Source: a bacterium 1XD42-54 (lineage in GTDB: Bacteria > Bacillota > Clostridia > Lachnospirales > Lachnospiraceae). Taken from it: 64,000 nucleotides of DNA. The position numbers and the translations under genes were made by a program. Under the pieces are notes generated by a model. That model was given only the letters and a program-made list of their open reading frames with translations, did not search any database and was not told where the DNA came from. Below, in pieces: positions 38,448 through 46,767 of this stretch (positions within the stretch are counted from its first letter, which is position 1; each line of letters opens with the position of its first letter). The DNA lies in contig RAZH01000007.1 in assembly GCA_003612585.1 (NCBI GenBank), forward strand, positions 124,001 to 188,000. The letters run 5' to 3'.

Positions 38448-39485
38448 TCATTCTTTTCGCGCGTAATAACCGCGCTTTGTTTCTTTGATCAGGCCTTTCA
38501 ACTCCAGAGACAGCAGACATCCGCTTAATTCTGATAAAGAAAGTACCGTGCACGCTTCCAGCTCCCACAGGCTCTTTGCGCACAAGCCGAGACTACTATA
38601 CACTAATTTCTCCGCAGGTGCAAGTATTAAATCATCGGATAATTTCTTTTTTAAACATGAAATATCAGAAAAAATAGTTTCTATAAGACTTTCAACCGAC
38701 AAAACAACACCCGCTCCCTGTGCTATCAGTTCATTGCATCCCTCGCTCAGTTCATCCGTCGGACGTCCTGGAACTGCCATCACGTACTTTCCCTGTTCCG
38801 CAGCAAAATCCGCTGTAATCAAAGAACCACTCTTCCTGCGTGCTTCTATTACGACCACAAAGTCCGCAAGTCCACTGATAATCCGATTCCTCATCGGAAA
38901 ATTCTGTGGCATTGGCGGGGTACCTGGCGGATATTCTGAAATAAGCCCTCCACTTTGCTGTAGTCTTATATAAAGCTCTTTATGGCCGGCCGGATAGCAT
39001 CGATCAACGCCGCAACCCAGAATACCAAAGCTCTGGCCTTTGCTTTGCAAAGCTGCCCACTGTGCTGCTCCATCAATCCCGTAAGCTGCACCACTGACCA
39101 CCACGCCGCCGGCCCGACAAATCTTCTCTGCGAAAAGCTCTGCCCATTCTTTGCCGCGTTTCGTGCACATCCTTGCCCCGACAACCGCAACTGCTTTTTT
39201 ATCCTCCTGCGGGATGCTGCCCTTGTAAAAAAGTCCATACGGCCTGTCCGCCAAACCCTGAAGCCTCTTCGGATACATAGTATGTTCCCAACTGATAAAT
39301 TGTATTCCCTGTTCCCGATTCCTATGCACTGTTTTCTCCGGAGGCTCTGCTTTCGCACGGCTGACCTTTTCAATCCAGACACATCCCCTTTCTTTTAAAT
39401 AATCCAGTTCTTTTTCCTCTGTATGCCAGATATGCTCAGGACTCTTAAAAAAGCGCAGCAACATTTCCAGCTGCCCCCGATACAT
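38448..39485 (-). CDS. dprA: DNA-processing protein DprA (N-terminus out of frame)
   Basis: The open frame gives 345 aa with the Rossmann-like DprA domain: VAVVGARMCTKRGKEWA, VVSGAAYGIDGAAQW, GILGCGVDRCYPAGH, PMRNRIISGLADFVVVIEA and SLITADFAAEQGKYVMAVPG, plus a C-terminal winged-helix-like segment. DprA loads RecA on incoming single-stranded DNA in transformation. The first ATG of this frame has no ribosome site, and clear DprA N-terminal coding (QYWEWLCSIPG) continues upstream without a standard start codon in frame. See the separate upstream entry. It lies between comM and topA, a competence-type cluster. Confidence 0.9.
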   Translation of the reverse strand: MYRGQLEMLLRFFKSPEHIWHTEEKELDYLKERGCVWIEKVSRAKAEPPEKTVHRNREQGIQFISWEHTMYPKRLQGLADRPYGLFYKGSIPQEDKKAVAVVGARMCTKRGKEWAELFAEKICRAGGVVVSGAAYGIDGAAQWAALQSKGQSFGILGCGVDRCYPAGHKELYIRLQQSGGLISEYPPGTPPMPQNFPMRNRIISGLADFVVVIEARRKSGSLITADFAAEQGKYVMAVPGRPTDELSEGCNELIAQGAGVVLSVESLIETIFSDISCLKKKLSDDLILAPAEKLVYSSLGLCAKSLWELEACTVLSLSELSGCLLSLELKGLIKETKRGYYARKE

Positions 39486-39547
39486 TCCCGGAATGCTGCA
39501 TAACCACTCCCAGTACTGCTCGATCTCAACCCCACCTTTCTCTCCAT
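39486..39547 (-). other. Displaced dprA start: ATG with ribosome site, one base out of frame at a G4 tract
   Basis: An ATG at 39547 preceded by AAGGCG opens a reading frame MERKVG; after GGTGGGG (plus-strand C4 at 39530-39533) the DprA frame continues as EIEQYWEWLCSIPG. Adding one G to the tract joins the two into a normal DprA N-terminus and gives about 366 aa, the family length. No ATG, GTG or TTG exists in the downstream frame before 39485. This may be a sequencing error, a slippage site or a true mutation. Confidence 0.65.
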
Positions 39548-39575
39548 TTTCGCCTTAACATCCACATCATGTATC

Positions 39576-41099
39576 TTATTGCAGCCCGTCCGCTGGCCGG
39601 TAATAAACCGCTTCTCCCAGATGGCGCAACCCGATCACCTCACAGCCTTCTAAGTCTGCAATTGTCCTCGCCACCTTAATAACCTTATGATATGAGCGCG
39701 CTGTCAGACGCTTCTGCTCGTACACATGTTTCAACTGCGCTTTTACCTCATCCTCCATCGGACAGTAATGTTCCAGCTCAGCGGCAGTCAATTCTGCGTT
39801 AAAACGAAAGCGACTCCCGTCATACCGTATCTTTTGCAGACTTTGCGCTGCCAAAACCCGCTTCCGGATTTGTGCTGTTGTCTCTTCACCGCTCTCCTGA
39901 ACTAATTCTTCATACTGTACCTGCTCTGCCTCTGCATGAAGATCAATCCGATCCAGCAAAGGACGACTGATCTTATGCAGATACCTCATCACTTCATGCT
40001 CATGGCAATGACATCTGGTCCGATCCGGATAATACCCGCATTTACAGGGATTTCGGGATGCCACAAGCATAAAATCAGCTGGAAATACATACTGGCCGCT
40101 GTTTCTGGAAATCCTTATTTCGCCCTCCTCAAGCGGCTGACGCAGGATCTCCAGCGCCTCTTTTTGAAATTCCGGAAGCTCATCCAAATACAATACCCCT
40201 CTGTGTGCCAGACTGATCTCTCCCGGACGCGGCACACCCCCTCCTCCTGTCAGTGCAACAGGCGACACCGTGTGGTGCGGCATCCGAAAAGGCCGTTCAC
40301 GCAAAATCCCGGTAGATGGAAGCAGACCCGCTACGCTGTGTATCTTTGATACCTCCAGAGACTCTTCGATGTCCATCAACGGCAATATCCCTGGAATCCG
40401 ACTTGCAATCATTGTCTTTCCTGAGCCCGGTGTCCCGCTGATCAAAAGATTGTGCATCCCCGCTGCCGCAATCTCAGCAGCCCGCTTTACAGTATGCTGC
40501 CCTTTGATATCTGCGAAATCAGGCATGGTACGAACAGGCATTTCTGAAAACATTTCTTCTATATTAATAGAAGCTATATGCAATTTGCGACACGAGATAA
40601 AGTGTTCTACTACTTCTTTTAAATGGCCGGCGCCAAAGACCTGTATTCCCTGAATCACCGCTCCCTCTCTGACATTTGCTTCCGGAATAATACAGCTCTC
40701 GCAGCCCGCCCGCCGCGCCTCCAGTACCATCCCCAGCACTCCGCATATACCTCGAATACTCCCATCCAGTCCCAGTTCACCTGCCAGAAAAATACGTTCG
40801 AGCATATCCCCTGGAAAAAAACCGTACGAAGCCATAACCGCAACTGCGATCGGCAGGTCAAACCCCGGCCCTGACTTTCGAATATCCGCCGGAGCCAGAT
40901 TTACCGTCACTTTTTTCGGTGCAAGAGAATAGCCCGAATTTTTGATCGCTGTCCGCACACGGTCCTGCGCCTCCCGCACCTGTGCATTTAAGAAGCCTAC
41001 CATCGAAAACTGTGGAAGACCATTTGCTACATCTACCTCAACCGAAACAATTCTGCTTTCAATCCCACAAATCGCTGCTGATCTCACTTTGCTGAACAA
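39576..41099 (-). CDS. comM: ComM/YifB family Mg-chelatase-like AAA+ ATPase
   Basis: 507 aa. An N-terminal Lon-protease-like fold without catalytic residues (about 1-180) is followed by the AAA+ module with Walker A SGTPGSGKTMIA and Walker B LYLDELPEF, and a C-terminal Mg-chelatase domain. ComM is a helicase that promotes branch migration during integration of transforming DNA. It is directly upstream of dprA (28 bases to the displaced dprA ATG), supporting a DNA-uptake/recombination unit. A cysteine cluster CKCGYYPDRTRCHC is typical of the family. Confidence 0.93.
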   Translation of the reverse strand: MFSKVRSAAICGIESRIVSVEVDVANGLPQFSMVGFLNAQVREAQDRVRTAIKNSGYSLAPKKVTVNLAPADIRKSGPGFDLPIAVAVMASYGFFPGDMLERIFLAGELGLDGSIRGICGVLGMVLEARRAGCESCIIPEANVREGAVIQGIQVFGAGHLKEVVEHFISCRKLHIASINIEEMFSEMPVRTMPDFADIKGQHTVKRAAEIAAAGMHNLLISGTPGSGKTMIASRIPGILPLMDIEESLEVSKIHSVAGLLPSTGILRERPFRMPHHTVSPVALTGGGGVPRPGEISLAHRGVLYLDELPEFQKEALEILRQPLEEGEIRISRNSGQYVFPADFMLVASRNPCKCGYYPDRTRCHCHEHEVMRYLHKISRPLLDRIDLHAEAEQVQYEELVQESGEETTAQIRKRVLAAQSLQKIRYDGSRFRFNAELTAAELEHYCPMEDEVKAQLKHVYEQKRLTARSYHKVIKVARTIADLEGCEVIGLRHLGEAVYYRPADGLQ

Positions 41100-41271
41100 A
41101 AAACCGCTCCTTTTAATTATATATATTATGTGATATTATATTATCACGTCCCCTGCCAATATGCAACATTTAATTCCTATTTTTTTCAAAGAATATGTTT
41201 CAAACAATTGTTCACACTGATAACAGAGGTTGTTTTACTCAAAATTTTGTTACGAACTGAAAGGAGCCCCT

Positions 41272-41532
41272 ATGCCTGATAAATCCGACAAAACAAAAAA
41301 ATCAGCTGAAGATTTAAACTTCTCTGATTCCTGCTTTTCCAAAAGTATCTGTTCTTCCATGGACTGCACTGGTCTCATTCCAGCTCTTCCATCCTCCGAA
41401 GCAGAACTTGAAGCTTACGAAAAAATGTATCAATTTTGCCTCAATTGTGCTCCGGACCGCGCACAGACAAGCAACAAAGAAGAGCCACATTACACCAGCA
41501 ATTCAGCCAAAGTTCCTGCAAGCGGAGCCTGA
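41272..41532 (+). CDS. Small cysteine-containing protein of unknown function
   Basis: 86 aa from ATG 41272, chosen because AAAGGAG lies five bases upstream (the track starts 14 codons early without a site). It opens MPDKSDKTKKSAED and has a central segment CSSMDCTGLIPALP followed by SEAELEAYEKMYQF. There is no signal peptide or membrane segment. I recall similar short clostridial proteins with a C-x4-CTGLIP pattern, but no function is known to me. It is a single plus-strand gene between two minus-strand units with a strong shared terminator, which supports that it is real. Confidence 0.6.
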   Translation: MPDKSDKTKKSAEDLNFSDSCFSKSICSSMDCTGLIPALPSSEAELEAYEKMYQFCLNCAPDRAQTSNKEEPHYTSNSAKVPASGA

Positions 41533-41587
41533 AAAAAGTTGATTCTGATATTTTATTGAATATGGCAAAGGCTGTCCTCTGAAAAAC

Positions 41588-41632
41588 ATGCAAAATGGGC
41601 GTAAGGAACTTTTCCTTTCCGCCCATTTTCAT
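41588..41632. terminator. Bidirectional terminator
   Basis: AAAATGGGCG and CGCCCATTTT form a 10-bp stem with an 18-base loop. It lies between the convergent 86-aa gene (plus) and the 143-aa gene (minus). Confidence 0.8.
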
Positions 41633-41727
41633 CATTTTGCAAATTTATTCGACATCCTATTCTTGTTTCCAATGCATATAAATACAGTATCTCTGTATAC
41701 AAATCCCTTCCCTTAGAAACCTTCCGC

Positions 41728-42159
41728 TTACAAAAATTCCTTTAAATCTTTCATAAAAGCTTCTTCTGTCTGAACCAGCTCTCTTGCAATTTTTTTGCTG
41801 TCTGCAGATGCTCCTCCGTACTGATTCATTGCGCCGCTGATATTCTGAATTCCCATATTACAGCCATCCATCAAAATCTGAGAAATCCTGCTGTTATCAT
41901 CATTAAGTCTCATTTTCATTTCCGTAGACAGCCAAGAATAAGCCGTTGCTGCCGCTCCCGGAGCTTTTACTGCCACACCGCCTGTCTCAAGAAGTTCGTC
42001 TGCTTTTTTCCCGATCTCCTCATGCTTTTCCCGGTAGTCCAGAATCACATCCTCCAACCGGCCTCCAGTTACATGCTGACAGATCTGGTTCATACTCCCC
42101 ACTGCCATTTTACAGCCCTGGCTACATTCTTCCAAAAGTTTTCTCGTCACTTCTTCCAT
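41728..42159 (-). CDS. Hypothetical helical protein, 143 aa
   Basis: A soluble, mostly helical protein with no signal peptide. It opens MEEVTRKLLEECSQGCKMAV and contains GGRLEDVILDYREKHEEIG and a C-terminal charged helix. The spacing of methionines and cysteines (CSQGCKMA, DGCNMGI) and the four predicted helices recall small helical-bundle proteins, but I do not recognise the family. AAAGGAGG lies before the ATG and it has a good downstream terminator, so it is very probably expressed. It is monocistronic. Confidence 0.65.
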   Translation of the reverse strand: MEEVTRKLLEECSQGCKMAVGSMNQICQHVTGGRLEDVILDYREKHEEIGKKADELLETGGVAVKAPGAAATAYSWLSTEMKMRLNDDNSRISQILMDGCNMGIQNISGAMNQYGGASADSKKIARELVQTEEAFMKDLKEFL

Positions 42160-42339
42160 AAAATTCGTGCCTCCTTTGCATTTTCATGCATTTGTATCAC
42201 GCTTTCCAATACCCCTCTGTCAATATTAAAAAGCTTGGAAATACGTTCTACCTAGTTTGGCCCGTTTTATACCAGAATATACATTTCCCTATTGATACGG
42301 CAAAAACCTCGCGCTCATTTTTCCGGTGTGCCGACAATT

Positions 42340-42984
42340 TCAGGCATCTGCAACACCATTCTTTGCACAAATGTCAGCCAACACACAGCGGTCACAGTAT
42401 GGCTTTGTCCGTGCTGTACAGACATCGCGTCCATGATACACCAGCCGATGGCAAAAATCGCTGCCCTCCTCCGGCGGAATAATTTTCCACAGCGCCATTT
42501 CCACCTTTTTAGGCTCCTTTATCCCATCTACGAGTCCCATACGGTTCGTCAGGCGAATGCAGTGCGTATCAGTCACAATGGCAGGCTTTCCGAATACATC
42601 GCCCATGATGAGATTAGCGCTCTTGCGGCCCACACCCGGTAATTTCAAGAGTGCGTCAAAATCCTCCGGCACTTTTCCATCGTACTGATCCTTTAAAATC
42701 CGCATACACGCACTGATATCTCGTGCCTTGCTTTTCCCAAGTCCACATGGCCTTACGATCGCTTCTATTTCCTCCGGCTCGGCACTTGCCAGCGCTTCCA
42801 CATCCGGATATTTCTCATATAGCTTTTCCACCACTACATTCACACGTGCATCGGTGCACTGCGCCGCCAGACGTACACTTACTAAAAGCTTCCATGCATG
42901 ATCGTAATCCAGTGTACATCCGGCATCCGGATACTCTTTTTTCAGACGCTCGATTATTTCCAGAGCCAATTCCTCTTTTGTCAT
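42340..42984 (-). CDS. nth: Endonuclease III
   Basis: 214 aa. The helix-hairpin-helix is LPGVGRKSANLIMG with catalytic K121; the second catalytic residue is D139 in IVTDTH. The C-terminal Fe-S cysteines are C189, C197, C200 and C206. It excises oxidised pyrimidines and nicks abasic sites. The first cysteine spacing is seven residues instead of the usual six (CTARTKPYC). It overlaps the upstream HAD gene by four bases (ATGA), so translation is coupled, and is last in the PurF-like/HAD/nth operon. Confidence 0.93.
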   Translation of the reverse strand: MTKEELALEIIERLKKEYPDAGCTLDYDHAWKLLVSVRLAAQCTDARVNVVVEKLYEKYPDVEALASAEPEEIEAIVRPCGLGKSKARDISACMRILKDQYDGKVPEDFDALLKLPGVGRKSANLIMGDVFGKPAIVTDTHCIRLTNRMGLVDGIKEPKKVEMALWKIIPPEEGSDFCHRLVYHGRDVCTARTKPYCDRCVLADICAKNGVADA

Positions 42985-43682
42985 TGTTCTCCTCCGCTTT
43001 CAAGCAGCTTTTCCACATCCCACAAATGGCTGATCTCATAGTCAAGACGCACATTCGCCGTATTCTTTTTGTGATGCGGATTATACCAGCAACACAAAAT
43101 TCCCGCATTATTTCCGCCCCGCATGTCGCTGGTCAGCGAATCACCGACAATCAGAACCTCTCTGCGGTCTACCGGACCAATTACAGAAAATACATGTTCA
43201 AAAAAACCGATCTGCGGCTTTTCCACACCGATCTCGTCAGAGATGAAAACACCGTCCAGTAATTCCCCAAGCCGGGAGCCTTTCAATTTGCTTCTCTGTG
43301 CCTCGACTGTACCATTTGTCACCGCATACTGTGCCACACGTCCATGAAGCTTCCGGCACAGCTGCACAGAATTTTCATTTTCAAAAAAATATTCGCCGAG
43401 CTTTTCCTGATATGAATCATTAAAAGCCGGAATATCCGGACAGGCAATCCCTTCTTCCCGGAAAAATGTTTCAAAGCGGCCAAGAAGAACTTCTCTTTTC
43501 GACAATTCTCCCCGCTCCAAAGCTTCCCAGTAAACCCGGTTAATCTCCTCATAATGCTTCAGCATCGCCTCTGTACAGTCATGAAATCCAATCTCTTCCA
43601 GGCACAGCCGAATCCCGTTTTGCTCCGATTTTGAAAAATCAAGCAATGTCCCGTCCACATCCCATAAAACAATTTTTATCAT
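42981..43682 (-). CDS. HAD hydrolase, YjjG/pyrimidine nucleotidase type
   Basis: 233 aa HAD phosphatase with motif I DVDGTLLD, motif II VTNG, motif III lysine in GVEKPQIGFFEHV and motif IV VGDSLTSDMRGG. The helical cap after motif I and the sequence IFISDEIG-like segment place it near YjjG, a nucleoside 5'-monophosphatase that also removes non-canonical pyrimidine nucleotides. It starts seven bases after the PurF-like gene and overlaps nth by four bases, a tight three-gene operon. Substrate assignment is by similarity only. Confidence 0.85.
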   Translation of the reverse strand: MIKIVLWDVDGTLLDFSKSEQNGIRLCLEEIGFHDCTEAMLKHYEEINRVYWEALERGELSKREVLLGRFETFFREEGIACPDIPAFNDSYQEKLGEYFFENENSVQLCRKLHGRVAQYAVTNGTVEAQRSKLKGSRLGELLDGVFISDEIGVEKPQIGFFEHVFSVIGPVDRREVLIVGDSLTSDMRGGNNAGILCCWYNPHHKKNTANVRLDYEISHLWDVEKLLESGGEQ

Positions 43683-43689
43683 CTGTAAA

Positions 43690-45102
43690 TCACTCTTTTC
43701 CGTTAAAACAATAAGTACAAAGCTTACACGGTGAAATATTAATTGCTTCCCTTAAATCATCCAGCCGATGATATCGAAGCGTTGTAAAATTCTGCTCCTT
43801 CCTTACAGCCTCAAGCATCGCCTCATAACGTTTGCTGCACGGATTCGCATAATCATCCAAAACCTCCTGTGATACATGTTCCCCCTCACGTTCTCGTATC
43901 ACTCTTCTTGTAATCAAATCCAGCTCTGATTTTGAACGGGAGAAATTCAGATATTTGCATCCATACAGAAGCGGCGGGCAGGCAGGACGCACATGTACTT
44001 CCTTCGCTCCACTGGCATATAAAAATTCTGTCGTTTCACGCAGCTGCGTGCCGCGTACAATGGAATCATCAATCAAAAGGAGTTTTTTGTTCTGTATCAG
44101 AGCTTTCACCGGAATCAGTTTCATTTTTGCAATCAGATTTCTCTGGCTCTGCTGCGTCGGCATAAAGGAACGTGGCCACGTCGGTGTATACTTGATGAAA
44201 GGTCTTGCATACGGAATCCCTGACTCATTTGCATACCCGATTGCATGTGCGATACCGGAATCCGGAACTCCCGCCACAACATCGGGCGACACCTGGCCTT
44301 TGTCGCGCTTTGCCAGCATCGCACCACACTTATAGCGCATCTCCTCTACATTAACACCCTCATACGCAGAGGTCGGATAACCGTAATAAACCCACAAAAA
44401 GGAACAAATACGCATCTCTTTTCCCGGTTCGACAAGTGTCTTTACGCCATCCGGATCAATAAAGACAATCTCCCCCGGCCCAAGTTCCCGGTAATCGTCG
44501 TAGCCCAAATTGATATAAGAAAAACTCTCAAACGCGACACAGTATGCATCTTCTTTATGCCCAATGACGAGCGGCGTTCTTCCATAGCGGTCTCTTGCCG
44601 CGTACAGCCCCTTCTTCGTCATCAGCAACAGCGTCATAGAACCATCCACCAGTTCCTGCACATACCGAATCCCTTCTACAATACTCTCTTTCTTACAGAT
44701 CAGTGCAGCAACCAGCTCGGTCGCATTGACCTGTCCGCTGCTCATCTCCTGAAAATGTGTATTTCCGTTTTCATATACAAGCTTCAAAAGCTCGTCCATA
44801 TTGTTGATCTTTCCAACCGTTGTAATCGCAAAGCTTCCCAGATGAGACTGAATCAGGAGAGGTTGCGGCTCATAATCAGAAATGCATCCGATCCCGAGAT
44901 TCCCCTCCATCTCCTCCACATCACGCTCAAACTTCGTACGAAACGGAGAATTTTCAATATTATGAATCGCCCTCTGAAATCCCCGTTCTCCGCAAACAGC
45001 CATACCACCGCGTCTTGTCCCCAGATGTGAATGATAATCAATACCATAAAATAATTCCAGTATACAATTATTCTTGGAGGCAACTCCGAAAAATCCACCC
45101 AT
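43690..45102 (-). CDS. PurF-like phosphoribosyltransferase with inactivated glutaminase site
   Basis: 470 aa. It aligns end to end with amidophosphoribosyltransferase: N-terminal Ntn-type domain (YGRTPLVIG, LGPGEIVFID) and PRTase domain with the PRPP loop LLIDDSIVRGTQLRE. The protein begins MGGFFGV, where PurF has MCGI: the nucleophile cysteine is absent, the PurF NGN oxyanion segment reads VGKINN, and the HRGQDSAG segment reads TRRGGMAV. Glutamine hydrolysis should therefore be lost while PRPP binding remains. ATG 45102 is chosen (AAAGGAG ten bases upstream). It ends with CKLCTYC, perhaps a metal site. It heads the operon with the HAD phosphatase and nth. Confidence 0.85.
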   Translation of the reverse strand: MGGFFGVASKNNCILELFYGIDYHSHLGTRRGGMAVCGERGFQRAIHNIENSPFRTKFERDVEEMEGNLGIGCISDYEPQPLLIQSHLGSFAITTVGKINNMDELLKLVYENGNTHFQEMSSGQVNATELVAALICKKESIVEGIRYVQELVDGSMTLLLMTKKGLYAARDRYGRTPLVIGHKEDAYCVAFESFSYINLGYDDYRELGPGEIVFIDPDGVKTLVEPGKEMRICSFLWVYYGYPTSAYEGVNVEEMRYKCGAMLAKRDKGQVSPDVVAGVPDSGIAHAIGYANESGIPYARPFIKYTPTWPRSFMPTQQSQRNLIAKMKLIPVKALIQNKKLLLIDDSIVRGTQLRETTEFLYASGAKEVHVRPACPPLLYGCKYLNFSRSKSELDLITRRVIREREGEHVSQEVLDDYANPCSKRYEAMLEAVRKEQNFTTLRYHRLDDLREAINISPCKLCTYCFNGKE

Positions 45103-45287
45103 ACGTTTCATTCTCCTTTGCAATTTTATTCTATTACTTTATCATGAAGCTTTCCTGGCGTAAAGATTTTTTTAATATTCTATTTATTTTTGCTCTCCGT
45201 CACAAAAAATGCCTTTATTTCATACAAAATTTATAAATGCATCCTGCAAAACGCTTATTGCCAATGTTCAAAATAGGTAGATATACA

Positions 45288-45318
45288 AAAAGACCGGAAA
45301 CCTTTCGATTTCCAGCCT
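45288..45318 (-). terminator. Terminator of tRNA-Arg
   Basis: GGCTGGAAA and TTTCCGGTC form a 9-bp stem (G-U wobble) followed by TTTTTG on the minus strand, starting about 11 bases after the tRNA. Confidence 0.75.
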
Positions 45319-45328
45319 TTCCAGATAC

Positions 45329-45402
45329 CGTGCGCTAGAGGATTCGAACCCCCGACCTTTTGGTCCGTAGCCAAACGCTCTATCCAGCTGAGCTAAGCGC
45401 AC
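45329..45402 (-). tRNA. tRNA-Arg (ACG)
   Basis: 74 nt including the discriminator. Acceptor GTGCGCT/AGCGCAC, D-arm GCTC-AGCTGGATA-GAGC, anticodon stem TTTGG/CCAAA with loop CTACGGA (anticodon ACG, read as ICG), and T-loop GGTTCGAATCC with G-U pairs in the T-stem. CCA is not encoded. Confidence 0.95.
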
Positions 45403-45430
45403 ACATTTTATGTTTTCTTCAGCGTTGTTA

Positions 45431-45459
45431 ATTATATACCTGTATTTTCATTTTGTCAA
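45431..45459 (-). promoter_or_regulatory. Promoter of tRNA-Arg
   Basis: TTGACA and TATAAT are separated by exactly 17 bases on the minus strand. Confidence 0.85.
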
Positions 45460-45514
45460 CAGCTATTTCAAAAATTTTTGTCCGAATTTGTTTTTGTTTT
45501 TTCATAAAATCTCT

Positions 45515-45550
45515 GGAGCTGCTGCAAAAGTTATCATTCGAAGCAGCTCC
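45515..45550 (-). terminator. Hairpin after prfB
   Basis: GGAGCTGCT and AGCAGCTCC form a 9-bp stem, seven bases after the prfB stop. The U tract is weak (AGAGATTTTATG). Confidence 0.55.
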
Positions 45551-45557
45551 ATGTCTT

Positions 45558-46686
45558 TTATTCTTCTTCGTCCTTTTTCCCGCCAAGTGAGAGCCATTTC
45601 AGATAAGCATTAATAAAATGGTCAATACTTCCATCCATAACCGCGTCTACATTTCCGGACTCTGCACCGGTACGCAGATCTTTGACAAGCTTATACGGCT
45701 GCATAACATAAGAACGGATCTGATTTCCCCACCCGATCTCCTTCACTTCGCCACGGATATCTGACGCCTTCTCTGCATTTTCCTGCTGTTTCAGAAGATA
45801 CAGTTTTGCCTTCAGCATCTGCATCGCTTTGTCCTTATTCTGATGCTGAGAACGCTCATTCTGGCATTGTACCACAATACCGGTCGGCAAATGAGTGATA
45901 CGAATTGCCGATGAAGTTTTATTGATGTGCTGTCCGCCGGCTCCGCTCGAACGATACGTGTCTATCCGCAGATCATCTGCATTGACCTCCACATCAACAT
46001 CCTCCTCAATATCCGGCATTACGTCACAGCTCACAAAGGAGGTCTGACGTTTTCCTGCTGCATTGAACGGAGAAATCCGGACCAGACGGTGCACGCCTTT
46101 CTCTGATTTCAGATACCCGTATGCCTTTGGCCCGTTCACCTGGAATGTAACGGCCTTAATCCCTGCCTCGTCGCCATCCAGATAATCCAGAACTTCGACC
46201 TGATACCCTTTTTTGTCTGCCCAGCGCGTATACATCCGGTACAACATAGAAGCCCAATCACAGGACTCCGTTCCTCCGGCTCCTGCGTGCAGCGTCACGA
46301 TTGCGTTTGTTTCATCGTATTCACCGGAAAGAAGCGTCTTAATCCTGATATCTTCCAGTGTTTCCTGAAAACTTTGCAGCGTCTCTTCAATCTCCGGTAT
46401 CACCTCAGGGTCATTTTCCTCATAGCCCATCTCTATGAGCATTTCGATTTCTTCGTACTGATTCTCTAACTTCCGGTAAGTTTCGATATCGTCCTTCAGG
46501 GACTTCAGCGTCTTCATAGACTCCTGAGATTTTTCGGGATTATCCCAGAAATCCGGCTCTTCCATACGACGCTCCAACTCCTGAACACGCTGTGTCTTAT
46601 TTACCAGGTCAAAGTGAATCCCTCACTTCCACTAATGGTTTCGTATAGCTGTTCAAAAGAACTTTAAACTGGTCAAGCTCAACCAC
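45558..46686 (-). CDS. prfB: Peptide chain release factor 2, with programmed +1 frameshift
   Basis: About 375 aa after frameshifting. Translation starts at GTG 46686 (GAGGGTG upstream), reads 25 codons to CTT, meets TGA (46611-46609), and continues +1 as GAC in the long frame. The site AGGGATTCACTTTGAC has the classic CTTTGAC slip with an upstream SD-like AGGG, so low RF2 raises frameshifting. The long frame has the stop-recognition tripeptide SPF (VRISPFNAAGKRQ) and the GGQ motif (SGAGGQHINKTSSA). RF2 terminates at UGA and UAA. It follows secA by about 81 bases; the secA-prfB order is standard. The ORF track shows only the part after the shift. Confidence 0.95.
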
Positions 46687-46718
46687 AGTTTCACCCTCTT
46701 TCAATCTTTTTTATATCA

Positions 46719-46753
46719 TTCCGGACAGACTGCCTGCAGCTTTCTGTCCGGAA
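46719..46753 (-). terminator. Hairpin between secA and prfB
   Basis: TTCCGGACAGA and TCTGTCCGGAA form a perfect 11-bp stem 15 bases after the secA stop, without a strong U tract. It may attenuate read-through into prfB or stabilise the secA transcript. Confidence 0.5.
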
Positions 46754-46767
46754 CCTTAATCCGTCTT

